A program made the position numbers and the translations under genes. The notes below the pieces were generated by a model, which did not search any database, was not told where the DNA came from, and worked only from the letters and a program-made list of their open reading frames with translations. 64,000 nucleotides of DNA from FEN-299 sp963727765 (GTDB lineage: Bacteria > Acidobacteriota > Vicinamibacteria > Vicinamibacterales > Fen-181): contig CAVSGZ010000008.1 of the NCBI GenBank assembly GCA_963727765.1, forward strand, positions 954,796-1,018,795, read 5' to 3'. Of the stretch, positions 9,555 through 18,344 are shown piece by piece. Each line of letters starts with the position of its first letter. The first letter of the stretch is position 1.

Positions 9555-12202
9555 CGGGGATCGTGCGCCGCACGGGTATTTCCCCCGACGACCGTTCGGC
9601 CCTGCCGCGGATGCTGCAGGCATTGGCGGAACGGGGGCCGGACGACCGTGGCGCGCTCGAGAGCGATGGCCGCGCCCCGGGGGCGCTCCTGGGCCAGACA
9701 CGCTTGAGCATCCTCGACCTCTCGCCGGCGGGGCATCAGCCGATGTCCGACGAGAGCGGGCGCTGGTCGATCACCTTCAATGGAGAGATCTTCAACTTCA
9801 GGGAGCTTCGCCCGGTCCTCGAGCGGCGAGGGCACGTGCTGCGCTCGCGGACGGATACCGAGGTGCTGCTGAAGCTGTTCATCGAATTCGGCCCGGCCTG
9901 CCTCCCGATGCTGTCGGGCATGTTCGCGTTCGCGATCTGGGACGAGGCCGAGAGACGACTGTTCATCGCGCGCGACCGAATCGGCAAGAAGCCGCTCTTC
10001 TACTACGCCAGTCGTGAGCTGTTCGTCCTGGCCTCCGAGCCGAAGTCGCTGTTCCGGCACCCGGACGTGCCCCGCCGGCTGCGCCACGAGAAGATCGCCG
10101 AATACCTGTGTCTCAGGTACGTGTGCGCGCCGGACACCCTGTACGAGGGGATCAGCAAGATCCCTCCCTCGCATTGGGGGGTGCTCGAAGACGGCCGGCT
10201 GCGGCTCGAGCGGTATTGGTCGCCTCCGCCCATCCTGGGAGAGCCGTCGCCGATGGTCCACGGGACCGCCGACGAGGTGCGGAACCGACTTCGCGATGCG
10301 GTGCGGTCGCGCATGATCGCCGACGTTCCCGTCGGCGTGTACCTGAGCGGCGGGCTGGATTCGAGCATGGTGACGGCGCTGATGGCGCGTGAGAGCGCCG
10401 GCGAGGTGCGGAGCTACTCGGTCGGCTTCGACGACCCGAGGGTGAGCGAGTTGCCGCACGCCCGCGCGGTGGCGCGGCACTGTGGCACCCGCCACTGCGA
10501 GCTCGTCGTCAGACCCGCAGACATCGTCGACAACCTGGCTGCCGTCATTCGCGCCAGGGACGTGCCGGCTTCGGAGGCCGCGGACGTGCCCCTCTTCCTG
10601 CTCGCGAAGCGCGCGCGCGCCGACGTCAAGGTCGTGCTGTCCGGCGAAGGCGCGGACGAGATCTTCGGCGGCTACTACAAGTACCTGTTCGAGCCGTTCT
10701 CGGCGTGGTACAGGGCGATGCCATCGGGCATCCACAGGGCGGCCGAGCGGGTACTCCCGCGGCTGCCCGGGCGCCTTTCCGCGCTGGCGCGCTACGGGAG
10801 GGCGGCCGGCGAGGCGGATCCAAACGTCCGCAGCCTGCTCTGGTTCGCGTCGGAACCCGATGTCCCCGGGGCGGGCGACCGCCTCTCCACGGTCAGCCCC
10901 CGTCCGCCGCAGTGGGTCGTGGACGAGTGCGCGCTGCTCGGGTACACGGGGGCACGGCAGGCGTCCTTCGTCGACGTGCGCTGCTGGCTGCCGGACAATC
11001 TCCTGGAGCGCGCCGACCGCCTGACGATGGCGGCGTCTTTGGAGCTTCGCGCGCCGTTTCTCGATCACGAGATGGTGGAGGACCGTTTCCTGCTCGATGA
11101 GCGCGTGAAGGCGGTGGTCGGCACACCGAAGAGGCTCCTGCGGCGCGCGGCGGTCGGTTTGGTTCCTCGCGCGACCATCACGCGACGCAAGAGCGGGTTC
11201 TCCACGCCGATGTCGCGGTGGATGCGGTCGGAACTGCGAGACTGGGTTGGCGACCTCGTCCATTCACGAGACATCAGTGAGTTGGACGAGTTCAGTGGCG
11301 TCGCGCTCCGCCGCCTTTTCGAGGAGCACGTGAAGGGAAGAGCGGACAATGGGAAGGCGTTGTGGGGAGCGGTGACGCTGGCGATTCTGGCTGCGGGAAG
11401 GACGCGCGGCGGCGAGTGGAGGCGCGGGGTGACCGAACGTGTCGAGGTGCTCGGCGTCCCGGTCGACGCGGTCGACATGGACCAGGCGCTCGAAGCGGTG
11501 GACCGGTTCGTCCGCCGTCCGGGCACGTCGCCGGCCGTCGTGCTGGCCGTCAATCCCGAGAAGGCCTTCATGGTCAGGGCCGACGAGCGGCTTGGCGCGT
11601 TCTTTGGCAAGGCCGACCTCCTGATCCCGGACGGTATCGGCATCGTGCTCGCCATTCGCTGGCTGCACGGCCGCCGCGTCGGTCGCGTGCCGGGCGTCGA
11701 GTTGATGGACCGGATCTGCGCCGCGGCCCCCGGCGCGGGCCATCGGCTGTTCCTGTTCGGCGGGCTGGCGGACGTCAACGCCCGAGCGGTGGCGGTGCTC
11801 AGGAAGCGCTATCCCGGCATCGAGATCGTCGGCAGTGAGCACGGCTACATCGCCGAAGCCGACACGGCGTCGCTCGTCGCGCGCATCAACGCCTCCGGGG
11901 CGCACGTGCTGTTTGTGGGGCTTGGAAGCCCCCGCCAGGAACGGTGGCTCGAAGAGTGGCTGCCGGCGCTCGACGTCAGGGTGTGCCAGGGCGTCGGGGG
12001 AAGTTTCGACGCGCTCAGCGGGGCCGTTCCGAGAGCCCCGTGGGTCTGGCGGCGGATGGGCCTCGAGTGGCTCTATCGCGTGGCAGCCCAGCCTCACCGG
12101 GTCGGGCGCCAGGTGACGCTCGCGCGGTTTGCCATCGAAGTCCTGCTCGCCCGCCTGCGTCTCTCGGCCGCCCGTTGGCGGGGTTCCGAGCCACGGTCAT
12201 GA
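9542..12202 (+). CDS. Asparagine synthase fused in frame to WecG/TagA/CpsF glycosyltransferase
   Basis: This 886-residue open frame starts at the ATG at 9542 (MCGIAG; Cys2 is the glutaminase nucleophile), overlapping the heparinase gene by 13 bases. Residues 2-200 are a class II glutamine amidotransferase. Residues 230-600 are the AsnB synthetase with the PP-loop YLSGGLDSSM near residue 268. From about residue 632 a GT26 WecG/TagA enzyme follows, with PDGIGIVLAIRW, GRVPGVELMD, FVGLGSPRQERW and the C-terminal MGLEWLYR. AsnB-like enzymes amidate sugars or nucleotides in polysaccharide loci, and WecG enzymes add ManNAcA-type sugars to a polyprenyl-PP primer. The join lies at a run of four G (11426-11429) directly before TGA; three G would end AsnB there and leave WecG starting at the GTG at 11429. 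The fusion may therefore reflect one extra base. Confidence 0.85.
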   Translation: MCGIAGIVRRTGISPDDRSALPRMLQALAERGPDDRGALESDGRAPGALLGQTRLSILDLSPAGHQPMSDESGRWSITFNGEIFNFRELRPVLERRGHVLRSRTDTEVLLKLFIEFGPACLPMLSGMFAFAIWDEAERRLFIARDRIGKKPLFYYASRELFVLASEPKSLFRHPDVPRRLRHEKIAEYLCLRYVCAPDTLYEGISKIPPSHWGVLEDGRLRLERYWSPPPILGEPSPMVHGTADEVRNRLRDAVRSRMIADVPVGVYLSGGLDSSMVTALMARESAGEVRSYSVGFDDPRVSELPHARAVARHCGTRHCELVVRPADIVDNLAAVIRARDVPASEAADVPLFLLAKRARADVKVVLSGEGADEIFGGYYKYLFEPFSAWYRAMPSGIHRAAERVLPRLPGRLSALARYGRAAGEADPNVRSLLWFASEPDVPGAGDRLSTVSPRPPQWVVDECALLGYTGARQASFVDVRCWLPDNLLERADRLTMAASLELRAPFLDHEMVEDRFLLDERVKAVVGTPKRLLRRAAVGLVPRATITRRKSGFSTPMSRWMRSELRDWVGDLVHSRDISELDEFSGVALRRLFEEHVKGRADNGKALWGAVTLAILAAGRTRGGEWRRGVTERVEVLGVPVDAVDMDQALEAVDRFVRRPGTSPAVVLAVNPEKAFMVRADERLGAFFGKADLLIPDGIGIVLAIRWLHGRRVGRVPGVELMDRICAAAPGAGHRLFLFGGLADVNARAVAVLRKRYPGIEIVGSEHGYIAEADTASLVARINASGAHVLFVGLGSPRQERWLEEWLPALDVRVCQGVGGSFDALSGAVPRAPWVWRRMGLEWLYRVAAQPHRVGRQVTLARFAIEVLLARLRLSAARWRGSEPRS

Positions 12203-12242
12203 TGCCGGGGCGCCGATGGCTCGCGGCCTGGAAGCATGGTCC

Positions 12243-12264
12243 AGGGGTCGGAGTTCCGACCCCT
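12243..12264. terminator. Bidirectional terminator hairpin
   Basis: A perfect 9-bp GC-rich stem (12243-12251 with 12256-12264) has the loop AGTT. It lies between the end of the polysaccharide operon (12202) and the convergent small secreted-protein gene (ends 12279). Confidence 0.65.
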
Positions 12265-12278
12265 AGACGCGAATCGCG

Positions 12279-12665
12279 CTACTTGACGTTGGGGCCGGTC
12301 ACCGTCTCGCGCTCCTCGGAATACGGTACCGTGGCGACCTGGAATCCACCCTTCCCAGGCACCCAGACCTCGGACAGGTAGTGCGCCGAGCCGACGACGT
12401 CGAACATCATCTCAACCCGGGTCACGTTCCGCTTGCTGAGCGCCTTGAGCTGCGGGATCTCGATCGCCGCCCCGCCAGCCTCCGGCGTGAGGACGATGTT
12501 TCCGTTGGCCGCGACGTCAACCGAGTACGTGCCGGCAGCCAGCGTCTTGCTCCCCGCGAGGAAGTTGAAGCCGATCTTGACGGTGGACGCCTGGGCCGAC
12601 GCGAGCGCGCCGAGGGCGAGGACAACGGCCGTCGTGGCGATGACCGTACGAACACTGCGAAGCAT
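12279..12665 (-). CDS. Small secreted protein of an acidobacterial-type family
   Basis: This 128-residue protein starts at the ATG at 12665, preceded by GCGGGAGTATCGAA, a good ribosome site. Residues 1-26 are a Sec signal peptide (MLRSVRTVIATTAVVLALG, cleavage after ASA). The mature part contains IGFNFLAGSKTLAAGTYSVDV, a pattern I recall from many short secreted proteins of Acidobacteria (F..G...LPAGTY.V). It ends with a strand HYLSEVWVPGKG. No enzymatic motif is visible and no function is known to me. It is transcribed alone between two hairpins. Confidence 0.7.
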   Translation of the reverse strand: MLRSVRTVIATTAVVLALGALASAQASTVKIGFNFLAGSKTLAAGTYSVDVAANGNIVLTPEAGGAAIEIPQLKALSKRNVTRVEMMFDVVGSAHYLSEVWVPGKGGFQVATVPYSEERETVTGPNVK

Positions 12666-12968
12666 TTCGATACTCCCGCGCTGCCAGATGTGCCCGTCGC
12701 CTATGAACGGGCGCCGGCGGAAGACGTAGGCAGCGATTTCACGTCTCACCGCGTGATACGGACGTCGGGTCGTCAACGAGGGGTCACGACAACGGTCGGG
12801 CTCGACAGGCCCACCTGACGCCCCACTGATCGCATACGTAGATGGACCCGGTTTTGTTTACTCGGTTGGGGCGGGCGCAAGGGGTTGCCCACCACGAGTC
12901 TGGGAGGCTTGACAGATGTGTGACAAGGCGGTGACGAATCCTCGACAAAGGACCCGTCACCGTCCCGA
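12666..12968. other. 303-base intergenic region
   Basis: No convincing gene is seen. Its left part is the upstream region of the small secreted-protein gene; I find no -35/-10 pair there at standard spacing. Its right part holds the hairpin downstream of the EtfA fusion gene (12930-12961). Confidence 0.5.
12930..12961 (-). terminator. Hairpin downstream of the EtfA fusion operon
   Basis: GGTGACG at 12930-12936 pairs with CGTCACC at 12955-12961, with extra inner ATCC/GGAC-type pairing. It begins 8 bases after the stop codon of the minus-strand operon. There is no T-run. Confidence 0.45.
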
Positions 12969-15440
12969 CTACTTGGCCGGCGGCTTGGCCAGCGAGATGT
13001 CCGAGATCCCGCCCACGCGCTTGGCCATCTCGATCATGGCGGGGAAGTTTGCGTACCCGTAGACGACCATCTTCGCGCCGTCCGGCGACCCGCCGCCGTG
13101 CATGCATCCGGGCACGCCCCCGCCGGTCGTCAGCCACTCGATGAGCCGCGCGATGCGCATGCGCGTCTCCGCCGGCGAGCCCGCCTTGAGGTACTTCTGG
13201 ATCAGGTGGCCGTAGCGGTTGTCGACGAAGTCCTTGTAGGACGGCATGCACCCGGTCTCGGCGATGCCGCCCGCGATCTCCTGCGTGAGCCGCTTGGTCT
13301 CGTAGGGCAGCGTGGCCACGTGCACCTTGTTGGCGTGCGCGAGGATCGGGTCGGGCAGCCACGACCCCGACGGGTGCTGCGAGCCCATCAGCGAGGCCGC
13401 CAGCCCCACGCCGAACGTCGTCTCGTTGTTGACGATCATCTGCGTGATCTTGTCGCGGAACACCTTCTCGTCGAGGCCGTTGGCCCGCGCGATCAGGATC
13501 GACGCGCCCACCATGAGGTCGCCCTGGCCGGCCACGCAGGCGCCGATCGCGGATCGGTAGGGGAGCGTGAAGCGGAACACGGCGTCGCCGGCGTGGGGCC
13601 ACTCGCCGCACATGAAGACGCGCGCCTTCGGCACGAACACGTCTTCGAAGAAGATGTAGGCCTGCGTGATGCCGCCGCGCGTCACCGGGTTGTCGAAGCC
13701 CTCTTCGAGCTCCCGATCGTCGGAGGCGTGCCGCGCCTCGACGATCGTGATGCCGGGGGCGTCCTTCGGGATGGCGAACGACACCGCGTAGTCGGCGTCC
13801 TCACGGCGCAGCTTGACGCCGGGCATGACGAAGATCTCGTGGGCGGCAGCCGTGCCGCAGATCATCACCTTGGCTCCGCGCACCACGATCCCGTCCGGCC
13901 GCCGCTTGACGATGTGGAGGTACATGTCCGGATCGGCCTGCTTCGACGGGCCGAGCCGGCGGTTCCCCTTGGGGTCGGTCAGCGCGCCCGACAGCGTGAT
14001 GTCGCGCTCCTGCGCCGACACCAGCCACGCCTTGAGCCGGTCGTGATAGTCGGTGCCCAGCGCCTTGTCGATGTCCCACGTCGTGGACCACATGGCGTTG
14101 AGCGCCGCCCAGCCCGCGCAGCGGCCGCCCGTGCACGTGCCGGTCCGCTGGAACATCAGGCGCTTCATCCGGCTGTTGGCGACCATGTCGTCCACCGACC
14201 GGATGACCGACAGGTAGCGTGAGACGCGCCGGCCCGTCAGGTGCGACGTGGTCGTCATCAGGTCCTGGTAGTGCGGATCGCGCGCGGCCTCGAAGATCTG
14301 GGAGTGCCCTTCGACGGTCCGACGGGTGACCGGGTCGTCGACGGGGTCCTCGACGAGACGGCCGTGCTTGTAGAGGTTCGGCCTGAGCTTCCTGAGCGCC
14401 GCCTTGAACTCCTCGGGCGTCTTCGTGTCGCCCGGGTCCTCGATCCGAGGGGCCAGCCCCTCGCCCGTCTGCAGGAGATGTACGAGGGCCGGCAGCACGT
14501 CGCCGACGTCGCCGACCAGGCCGAAGTCGGCGACCGAGAAGATCGGGGCCCTGGCGTCGGCGTTGATCGCGACGATCGTCTTCGCGCCGTGGATGCCCAC
14601 GACGTGGTGCATCATCCCGGAGATGCCCGCCGCGATGTAGAGCTTCGGCGAGACGAACACGCCGCTGGCGCCAATCATCTGCTCGGGCCGGGCCCAACCC
14701 TCGTCCACTGGCGGACGCGTGGCGCCCGCCTCGCCGTGCAGCAGCGACGCCAGTTCCTCCACGAGGGCCCAGCGTTCCTTTGACCCGACGCCGAATCCGC
14801 CGGCCACGACGACTTCGGCCGTCGCGAGCGGGGCGCGGACGGCCTCCGGCCTCCGGCGCTCGACTTCGCGCGCGACGCGCGAGTCAGGCGCGCCGTCCAC
14901 CACCTCGCGGACGACCTCGGCCGGCGTGTCCGTGATCACCGGCGCGAACACGCCAGCCACGACGGTGGCCATTTGCGGGCGCTGGCTGGGGCACACGATG
15001 TTGGCCATCAACTGGCCGCCGAAGCCGGGCACGGTCTGGACGAGCAGGCCGCGCTCGAGCTTGAGGTCGACGCAGTGGGCGCTCAGGCCGGTGCCCAGGC
15101 GCGCGGCAATCCTCGCCGCGAGCGCCGCGTTCTCGTTGTCGGCGCCGAGCAGCAGCGCCTGCGGCTGGTGGCGCCGGGCCGCGTCGGCGACGACGCGCGC
15201 CAGGCGCACGGTGGAAAACACGGCGAGCGACGGGTGGTCGAGCACGCGCACGACGTCCGCGCCCGCGCGGCGGACTTGATCCGCCAGCCCCGACACGTCG
15301 TGGCCGGCCACGATCGCCTCCAGCGGCGCGTGGGCCTCGGCGGCCAGCTGGCGAGCCTTGCCGAGCAGTTCGAGCGCCACCGCGTCGACCCGCCCGTCGT
15401 GGTGCGACGCGAAGACCCAGACGGCGTGGCTGTCGCTCAT
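12969..15440 (-). CDS. Fusion of electron transfer flavoprotein alpha subunit with a 4-hydroxybutyryl-CoA dehydratase-like (HpaB/AbfD) domain
   Basis: An 823-residue protein. Residues 1-320 are EtfA: an N-terminal Rossmann-like half, then the FAD domain with GASGVFVSPKLYIAAGISG (258-275) and APIFSVADFGLVGD (298-311). After a short linker (322-338) a full-length dehydratase/hydroxylase-family domain begins at TPEEFKAALRKL (341) and runs to the end, with LTDPKGNRR (487-494), PDGIVVRGAK (515-524) and MHGGGSPDGAK (780-790). In the clostridial enzyme AbfD, as I recall it, the [4Fe-4S] ligands are Cys99, Cys103, His292 and Cys299. Here the equivalent cysteines are 436, 441 and 635, but the first pair has four residues between them instead of three, and the His position is Tyr628. 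The start overlaps the EtfB stop (ATGA). The chemistry carried out is unknown, and classical 4-hydroxybutyryl-CoA dehydration is doubtful. Confidence 0.85.
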   Translation of the reverse strand: MSDSHAVWVFASHHDGRVDAVALELLGKARQLAAEAHAPLEAIVAGHDVSGLADQVRRAGADVVRVLDHPSLAVFSTVRLARVVADAARRHQPQALLLGADNENAALAARIAARLGTGLSAHCVDLKLERGLLVQTVPGFGGQLMANIVCPSQRPQMATVVAGVFAPVITDTPAEVVREVVDGAPDSRVAREVERRRPEAVRAPLATAEVVVAGGFGVGSKERWALVEELASLLHGEAGATRPPVDEGWARPEQMIGASGVFVSPKLYIAAGISGMMHHVVGIHGAKTIVAINADARAPIFSVADFGLVGDVGDVLPALVHLLQTGEGLAPRIEDPGDTKTPEEFKAALRKLRPNLYKHGRLVEDPVDDPVTRRTVEGHSQIFEAARDPHYQDLMTTTSHLTGRRVSRYLSVIRSVDDMVANSRMKRLMFQRTGTCTGGRCAGWAALNAMWSTTWDIDKALGTDYHDRLKAWLVSAQERDITLSGALTDPKGNRRLGPSKQADPDMYLHIVKRRPDGIVVRGAKVMICGTAAAHEIFVMPGVKLRREDADYAVSFAIPKDAPGITIVEARHASDDRELEEGFDNPVTRGGITQAYIFFEDVFVPKARVFMCGEWPHAGDAVFRFTLPYRSAIGACVAGQGDLMVGASILIARANGLDEKVFRDKITQMIVNNETTFGVGLAASLMGSQHPSGSWLPDPILAHANKVHVATLPYETKRLTQEIAGGIAETGCMPSYKDFVDNRYGHLIQKYLKAGSPAETRMRIARLIEWLTTGGGVPGCMHGGGSPDGAKMVVYGYANFPAMIEMAKRVGGISDISLAKPPAK

Positions 15441-16231
15441 GACGTGTGCCTCCCAAGTCCCAGCTTCTCGATGAGCGCGGCCGCCATCTGGTTGGGCGAG
15501 CCCTCGAGCATCTCCCCCTTACGCGAGGCTGGGGGCGTGAAGATGTTGAGCATCTGCGTCGGCGATCCGCTCAGGCCCACCTCGCCCGGGGAGAGGCCGA
15601 GGTCGGCCGCCGTCCAGCAGGTCACGCCGGCGGAGGCCGCGCGCATGATGCCGGTCATCGACGGAAGGCGCGGCACGTTCACCTCCTTGTCGAAGGTGAC
15701 GAGCGCCGGCAGGTCGCAGTCGTAGACCGTCTCTCCGCCTTCGGTCGCCGAGCGGGCCCTCAGCGTCGCGCCCTCGAGCGCCAGCGCGGTCACGTGCGTG
15801 AGGTCCGGCATGTCGAGCAGTTCGGCGATCTGCGGCCCCACCTGCGACGTGCTGCCGTCGAGCGAGTAGCTGCCGCAGAAGACGAGGTCGACGTCGCCCA
15901 CCCGGCGGATGGCGGCCGCCAGGCAGCGCGCAGTGGCCAGGCTGTCGGCGCCCGCGAACGCCGGGTCGGCGAGCAGGACCGCGCGATCGCAGCCCATCGC
16001 CAGCGCCTCGGCCAGCTGCTCCTCGGCCTCGCGCGGGGCCATCGAGACGACGGTGATGGTTCCCGGCCCCTCGCCCCGCAGGGCCACCGCCTGCTCGATC
16101 GCATTCCTGTCGAGCGGGTTGATGACCGCCGGCACCTCGTCGCGCCTGAGCAGCATCGTCCGCGGGTCGAGCTTGAGCTTGCCCCACCGGCGGGGGTCCG
16201 GCACCGGCTTCATGCAGACGACGATGTTCAT
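15437..16231 (-). CDS. etfB: Electron transfer flavoprotein beta subunit
   Basis: This 264-residue protein has the EtfB start MNIVVCMKPVPDP, then VINPLDRNAIEQAV, the AMGCDRAVLLADPAFAGADS segment (EtfB signature region) and LVFCGSYSLDGSTSQVGPQ. EtfB pairs with EtfA to form an FAD/AMP- or bifurcating FAD-binding heterodimer that accepts electrons from acyl-CoA dehydrogenases. The partner is the EtfA part of the next gene, whose start overlaps this stop by four bases. The acyl-CoA dehydrogenase gene lies 27 bases upstream, so the three genes form one transcription unit. Length is normal for the family. Confidence 0.9.
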   Translation of the reverse strand: MNIVVCMKPVPDPRRWGKLKLDPRTMLLRRDEVPAVINPLDRNAIEQAVALRGEGPGTITVVSMAPREAEEQLAEALAMGCDRAVLLADPAFAGADSLATARCLAAAIRRVGDVDLVFCGSYSLDGSTSQVGPQIAELLDMPDLTHVTALALEGATLRARSATEGGETVYDCDLPALVTFDKEVNVPRLPSMTGIMRAASAGVTCWTAADLGLSPGEVGLSGSPTQMLNIFTPPASRKGEMLEGSPNQMAAALIEKLGLGRHTS

Positions 16232-16258
16232 GCGAGCCTCGCTTCCTGCCGCCTGTTG

Positions 16259-17393
16259 TTACGCCAGCGCCGCCCGCGCGACCACCAGCTTCCCGATTTC
16301 CGTGGTCCCGCCCGCCGAGACGCAGACCATCGCGTCGCGGAAGAGCCGCTGGACCGCATATTCCATCATCGTCCCGCACGCGCCGTGAATTTCGATCGCC
16401 TTCTTCGCGGCGTCGACGGCCGCCTCGCTGACGTACATCTTGGCCAGCGTGGTCTCGACGCCGCAGTCGCGGCCCGAGTCCTTCAGCCACGCCGCGTGAT
16501 AGCAGAGCCAGCGCGAGGCCTGCAACTCGGCGAAGATCTCGGCAATGCCCCACTGGATCGCCTGCAGTTGCGCGATCGGACGGCCGTAGAGCGTGCGCTC
16601 CTTGGCGAAGCGCACCGACTCGTCGTAGCAGGCCTGCAGGATGCCAAGCGAGGTGGCGGCCATGCCGGGGCGGCCGACCTCGCCGATTGTCTTGAGCGCG
16701 ATCGTCATGCCGTCGCCCTCGTTGCCGAGCAGGTTCTCGCGCGGCACGTGGCAGTCGCGGAAGACCAGTTCGCCCGTGTCGGCGCCGCGCAGCCCGAGCT
16801 TGTGCTCGTGCCGGCCGGCGGCGAAGCCGGGCGTGCCCTTCTCGACGATGAAGGCACTAATCCCCTTGGGCCCCTCGCCGGTCTTGGCGACGGTCACCAC
16901 TGCGTCGCTCAGGTGGCAGTTGGTGATGAAGCACTTGCGGCCGTTGAGGACGTAGCCGTCGCTCACCGGGCGGGCGGTGCTGGCCATGCCGAGCAAGTCG
17001 GAGCCGCCCGTCGGTTCGGTGATCGCGCAGGTGCCGAGCGAGTCGCCGCGGCAGAGGGCAGGGAGGTACTTCGCCTTCTGCGCGTCGCTGCCGAAGTCGG
17101 CGAGCGCGGCGGCGCCCATGTGGTGGACCTGCAGGCTGATGCCGACGGCGGCCGAGACGCGGCTGATCTCCTCGACCGCGACCGTGCGCGCGAGGTGGCC
17201 GAGGTTCGAGCCGCCGTGCTCGGCGGGCGTCACCAGGCCGAGCACGCCCAGTTCGCCAAGCGCCCGCACGAGCGACGTGGGGAACTCGTCGCGCTGCTCC
17301 ATCTGCTCGACGAGCGGCGCGACCGTGCTGACCTGCGAACTCACGGACCGACCGCCGGACCAGCCGCACTTCCCGGGGCAGATCGAAATCCAT
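16259..17393 (-). CDS. Acyl-CoA dehydrogenase, N-terminus displaced by a frameshift
   Basis: The main frame (GTG at 17344 to 16259, 361 residues) covers nearly the whole enzyme: APLVEQMEQRDEFP, CAITEPTGGSDLLGM (FAD/substrate domain) and KERTLYGRPIAQLQAIQW (flavin domain). The missing first 20 or so residues, MDFDLPREVRLVRRSVREFA, are in another frame from the ATG at 17393. Removing one base near 17335-17345 joins them. The usual catalytic glutamate context (EGT near the C-terminus) reads SAGGTTEIG here, so the Glu is replaced. The alternative Glu position used by isovaleryl-CoA dehydrogenase also appears to be absent. It is first in the operon with EtfB and the EtfA fusion, its expected electron acceptors. 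Substrate unknown. Confidence 0.75.
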
Positions 17394-17636
17394 GGCGACC
17401 TCGTTCGATGAAGGGTGTTGACCGCCGGACCCCGGATGGGTCAGCGCCTGGGGGGCGGCGCGCGCGGCCATTATAGGACACGTGCCGCTCTTCGGCGTGG
17501 ACGATCCGGATGGCCGGAGCGGTCAGACGGGACAAGCTGAACCGGCGTAAGCTCAGCAGACAACCAAGCGGAACGCGTCGGCGTCTTACCTGAGAGGCCT
17601 GAGAAACAGTCACCAATTCCGATCGGAGGTCGGCAC

Positions 17637-18161
17637 ATGCGTAGAGTATCAGTGGGTCGCATCCTGGCAGTCGTGGCTCTGGCGTTGCTCGTGGCCGGGC
17701 CTGTGTTCGCGCAGGGCAAGGAAATCGTCGTCGCCGGCGGGTGGGCGCCGACATGGGGGTCAGCCGAGGGCAACAGCATCACTGTGCCGCTGGGCCTGTG
17801 GTTCGACGTGGCCGGTTCGGTCGTTCCGAACGTGCAGATCGTCGGTGATCTGGGTTACGCCCGCAAGGACGGCGGCAGCATGACCACCTTCACGGGCGGC
17901 GCGCGCTACGTGTTTTCGCAGGTTGGCGGGACGGCGAAGCCGTTTGTGGAAGGGCTGGTCGGCGGCGGCAACCTGAGCGGCGTCGGCGGTTATTCCGGGA
18001 CCGGGTTCACGTATGGCGTGGGCGGCGGCGTCGATATCAAGGCGTACGAGAACGTCAACGCCCGACTCCAGGTCAACTACTTCCAGACCCGGTTGGACGG
18101 CGTGGGCATCAACCAGGTCCGGTTCGGCGTGGGCATTTCGTTCGCCAGCAAGCTCAAGTAG
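17637..18161 (+). CDS. Small outer-membrane beta-barrel protein, paralogue 1
   Basis: This 174-residue protein has a clear signal peptide (MRRVSVGRILAVVALALLV..VFAQ, cleaved near residue 24) and alternating hydrophobic strands rich in Gly and aromatic residues. It has a mid-protein PFVEGLVGGG strand and closes with INQVRFGVGISF, a typical last strand of an 8-stranded OmpW/OmpX-like barrel. The ribosome site is GGAGGTCGGCAC before the ATG. It shares a layout and several short motifs (WAP near the N-terminus, PFVE, RFGVG) with the next two genes, so the three arose by tandem duplication. Pore or ligand specificity is unknown. Confidence 0.65.
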   Translation: MRRVSVGRILAVVALALLVAGPVFAQGKEIVVAGGWAPTWGSAEGNSITVPLGLWFDVAGSVVPNVQIVGDLGYARKDGGSMTTFTGGARYVFSQVGGTAKPFVEGLVGGGNLSGVGGYSGTGFTYGVGGGVDIKAYENVNARLQVNYFQTRLDGVGINQVRFGVGISFASKLK

Positions 18162-18180
18162 TTCCTGCCACAACGGTCGG

Positions 18181-18217
18181 CCGCAGCCGGACGCCCTCGG
18201 AAGGCGTTCGGCTGCGG
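18181..18217 (+). terminator. Terminator hairpin after barrel gene 1
   Basis: A 15-bp stem (18181-18195 with 18203-18217, one G.T wobble) has a 7-base loop. It lies 19 bases after the stop codon. No T-run follows, only a C/T-rich tract. Confidence 0.6.
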
Positions 18218-18344
18218 GCTCCCTCCCCGTCCCGATCTTCCCGCCCCGATCTTCTCGCACCTCTGTCGCTCCAGCCCATCCGGACGATAAGAGACTTAGC
18301 GGCAACTCGACGCCGCCTGTTTTTTATCTAGTGAAGGAGAACAC

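Noticed and set aside
9452..11263. Minus-strand open frame of about 600 codons opposite the asparagine synthase
   Set aside because: Arg/Pro-rich antisense shadow of a clear AsnB sequence with catalytic motifs on the plus strand.
12784..13611. Minus-strand open frame in another phase overlapping the EtfA fusion gene
   Set aside because: Sequence is His/Arg/Gly-rich shadow; the real frame carries recognised motifs through the same region.
14420..14480. EtfA fusion as a frameshift artefact like the other breaks
   Set aside because: There is no stop codon in any frame across the linker and no start codon near the second domain, so a one-base change would not separate two genes.
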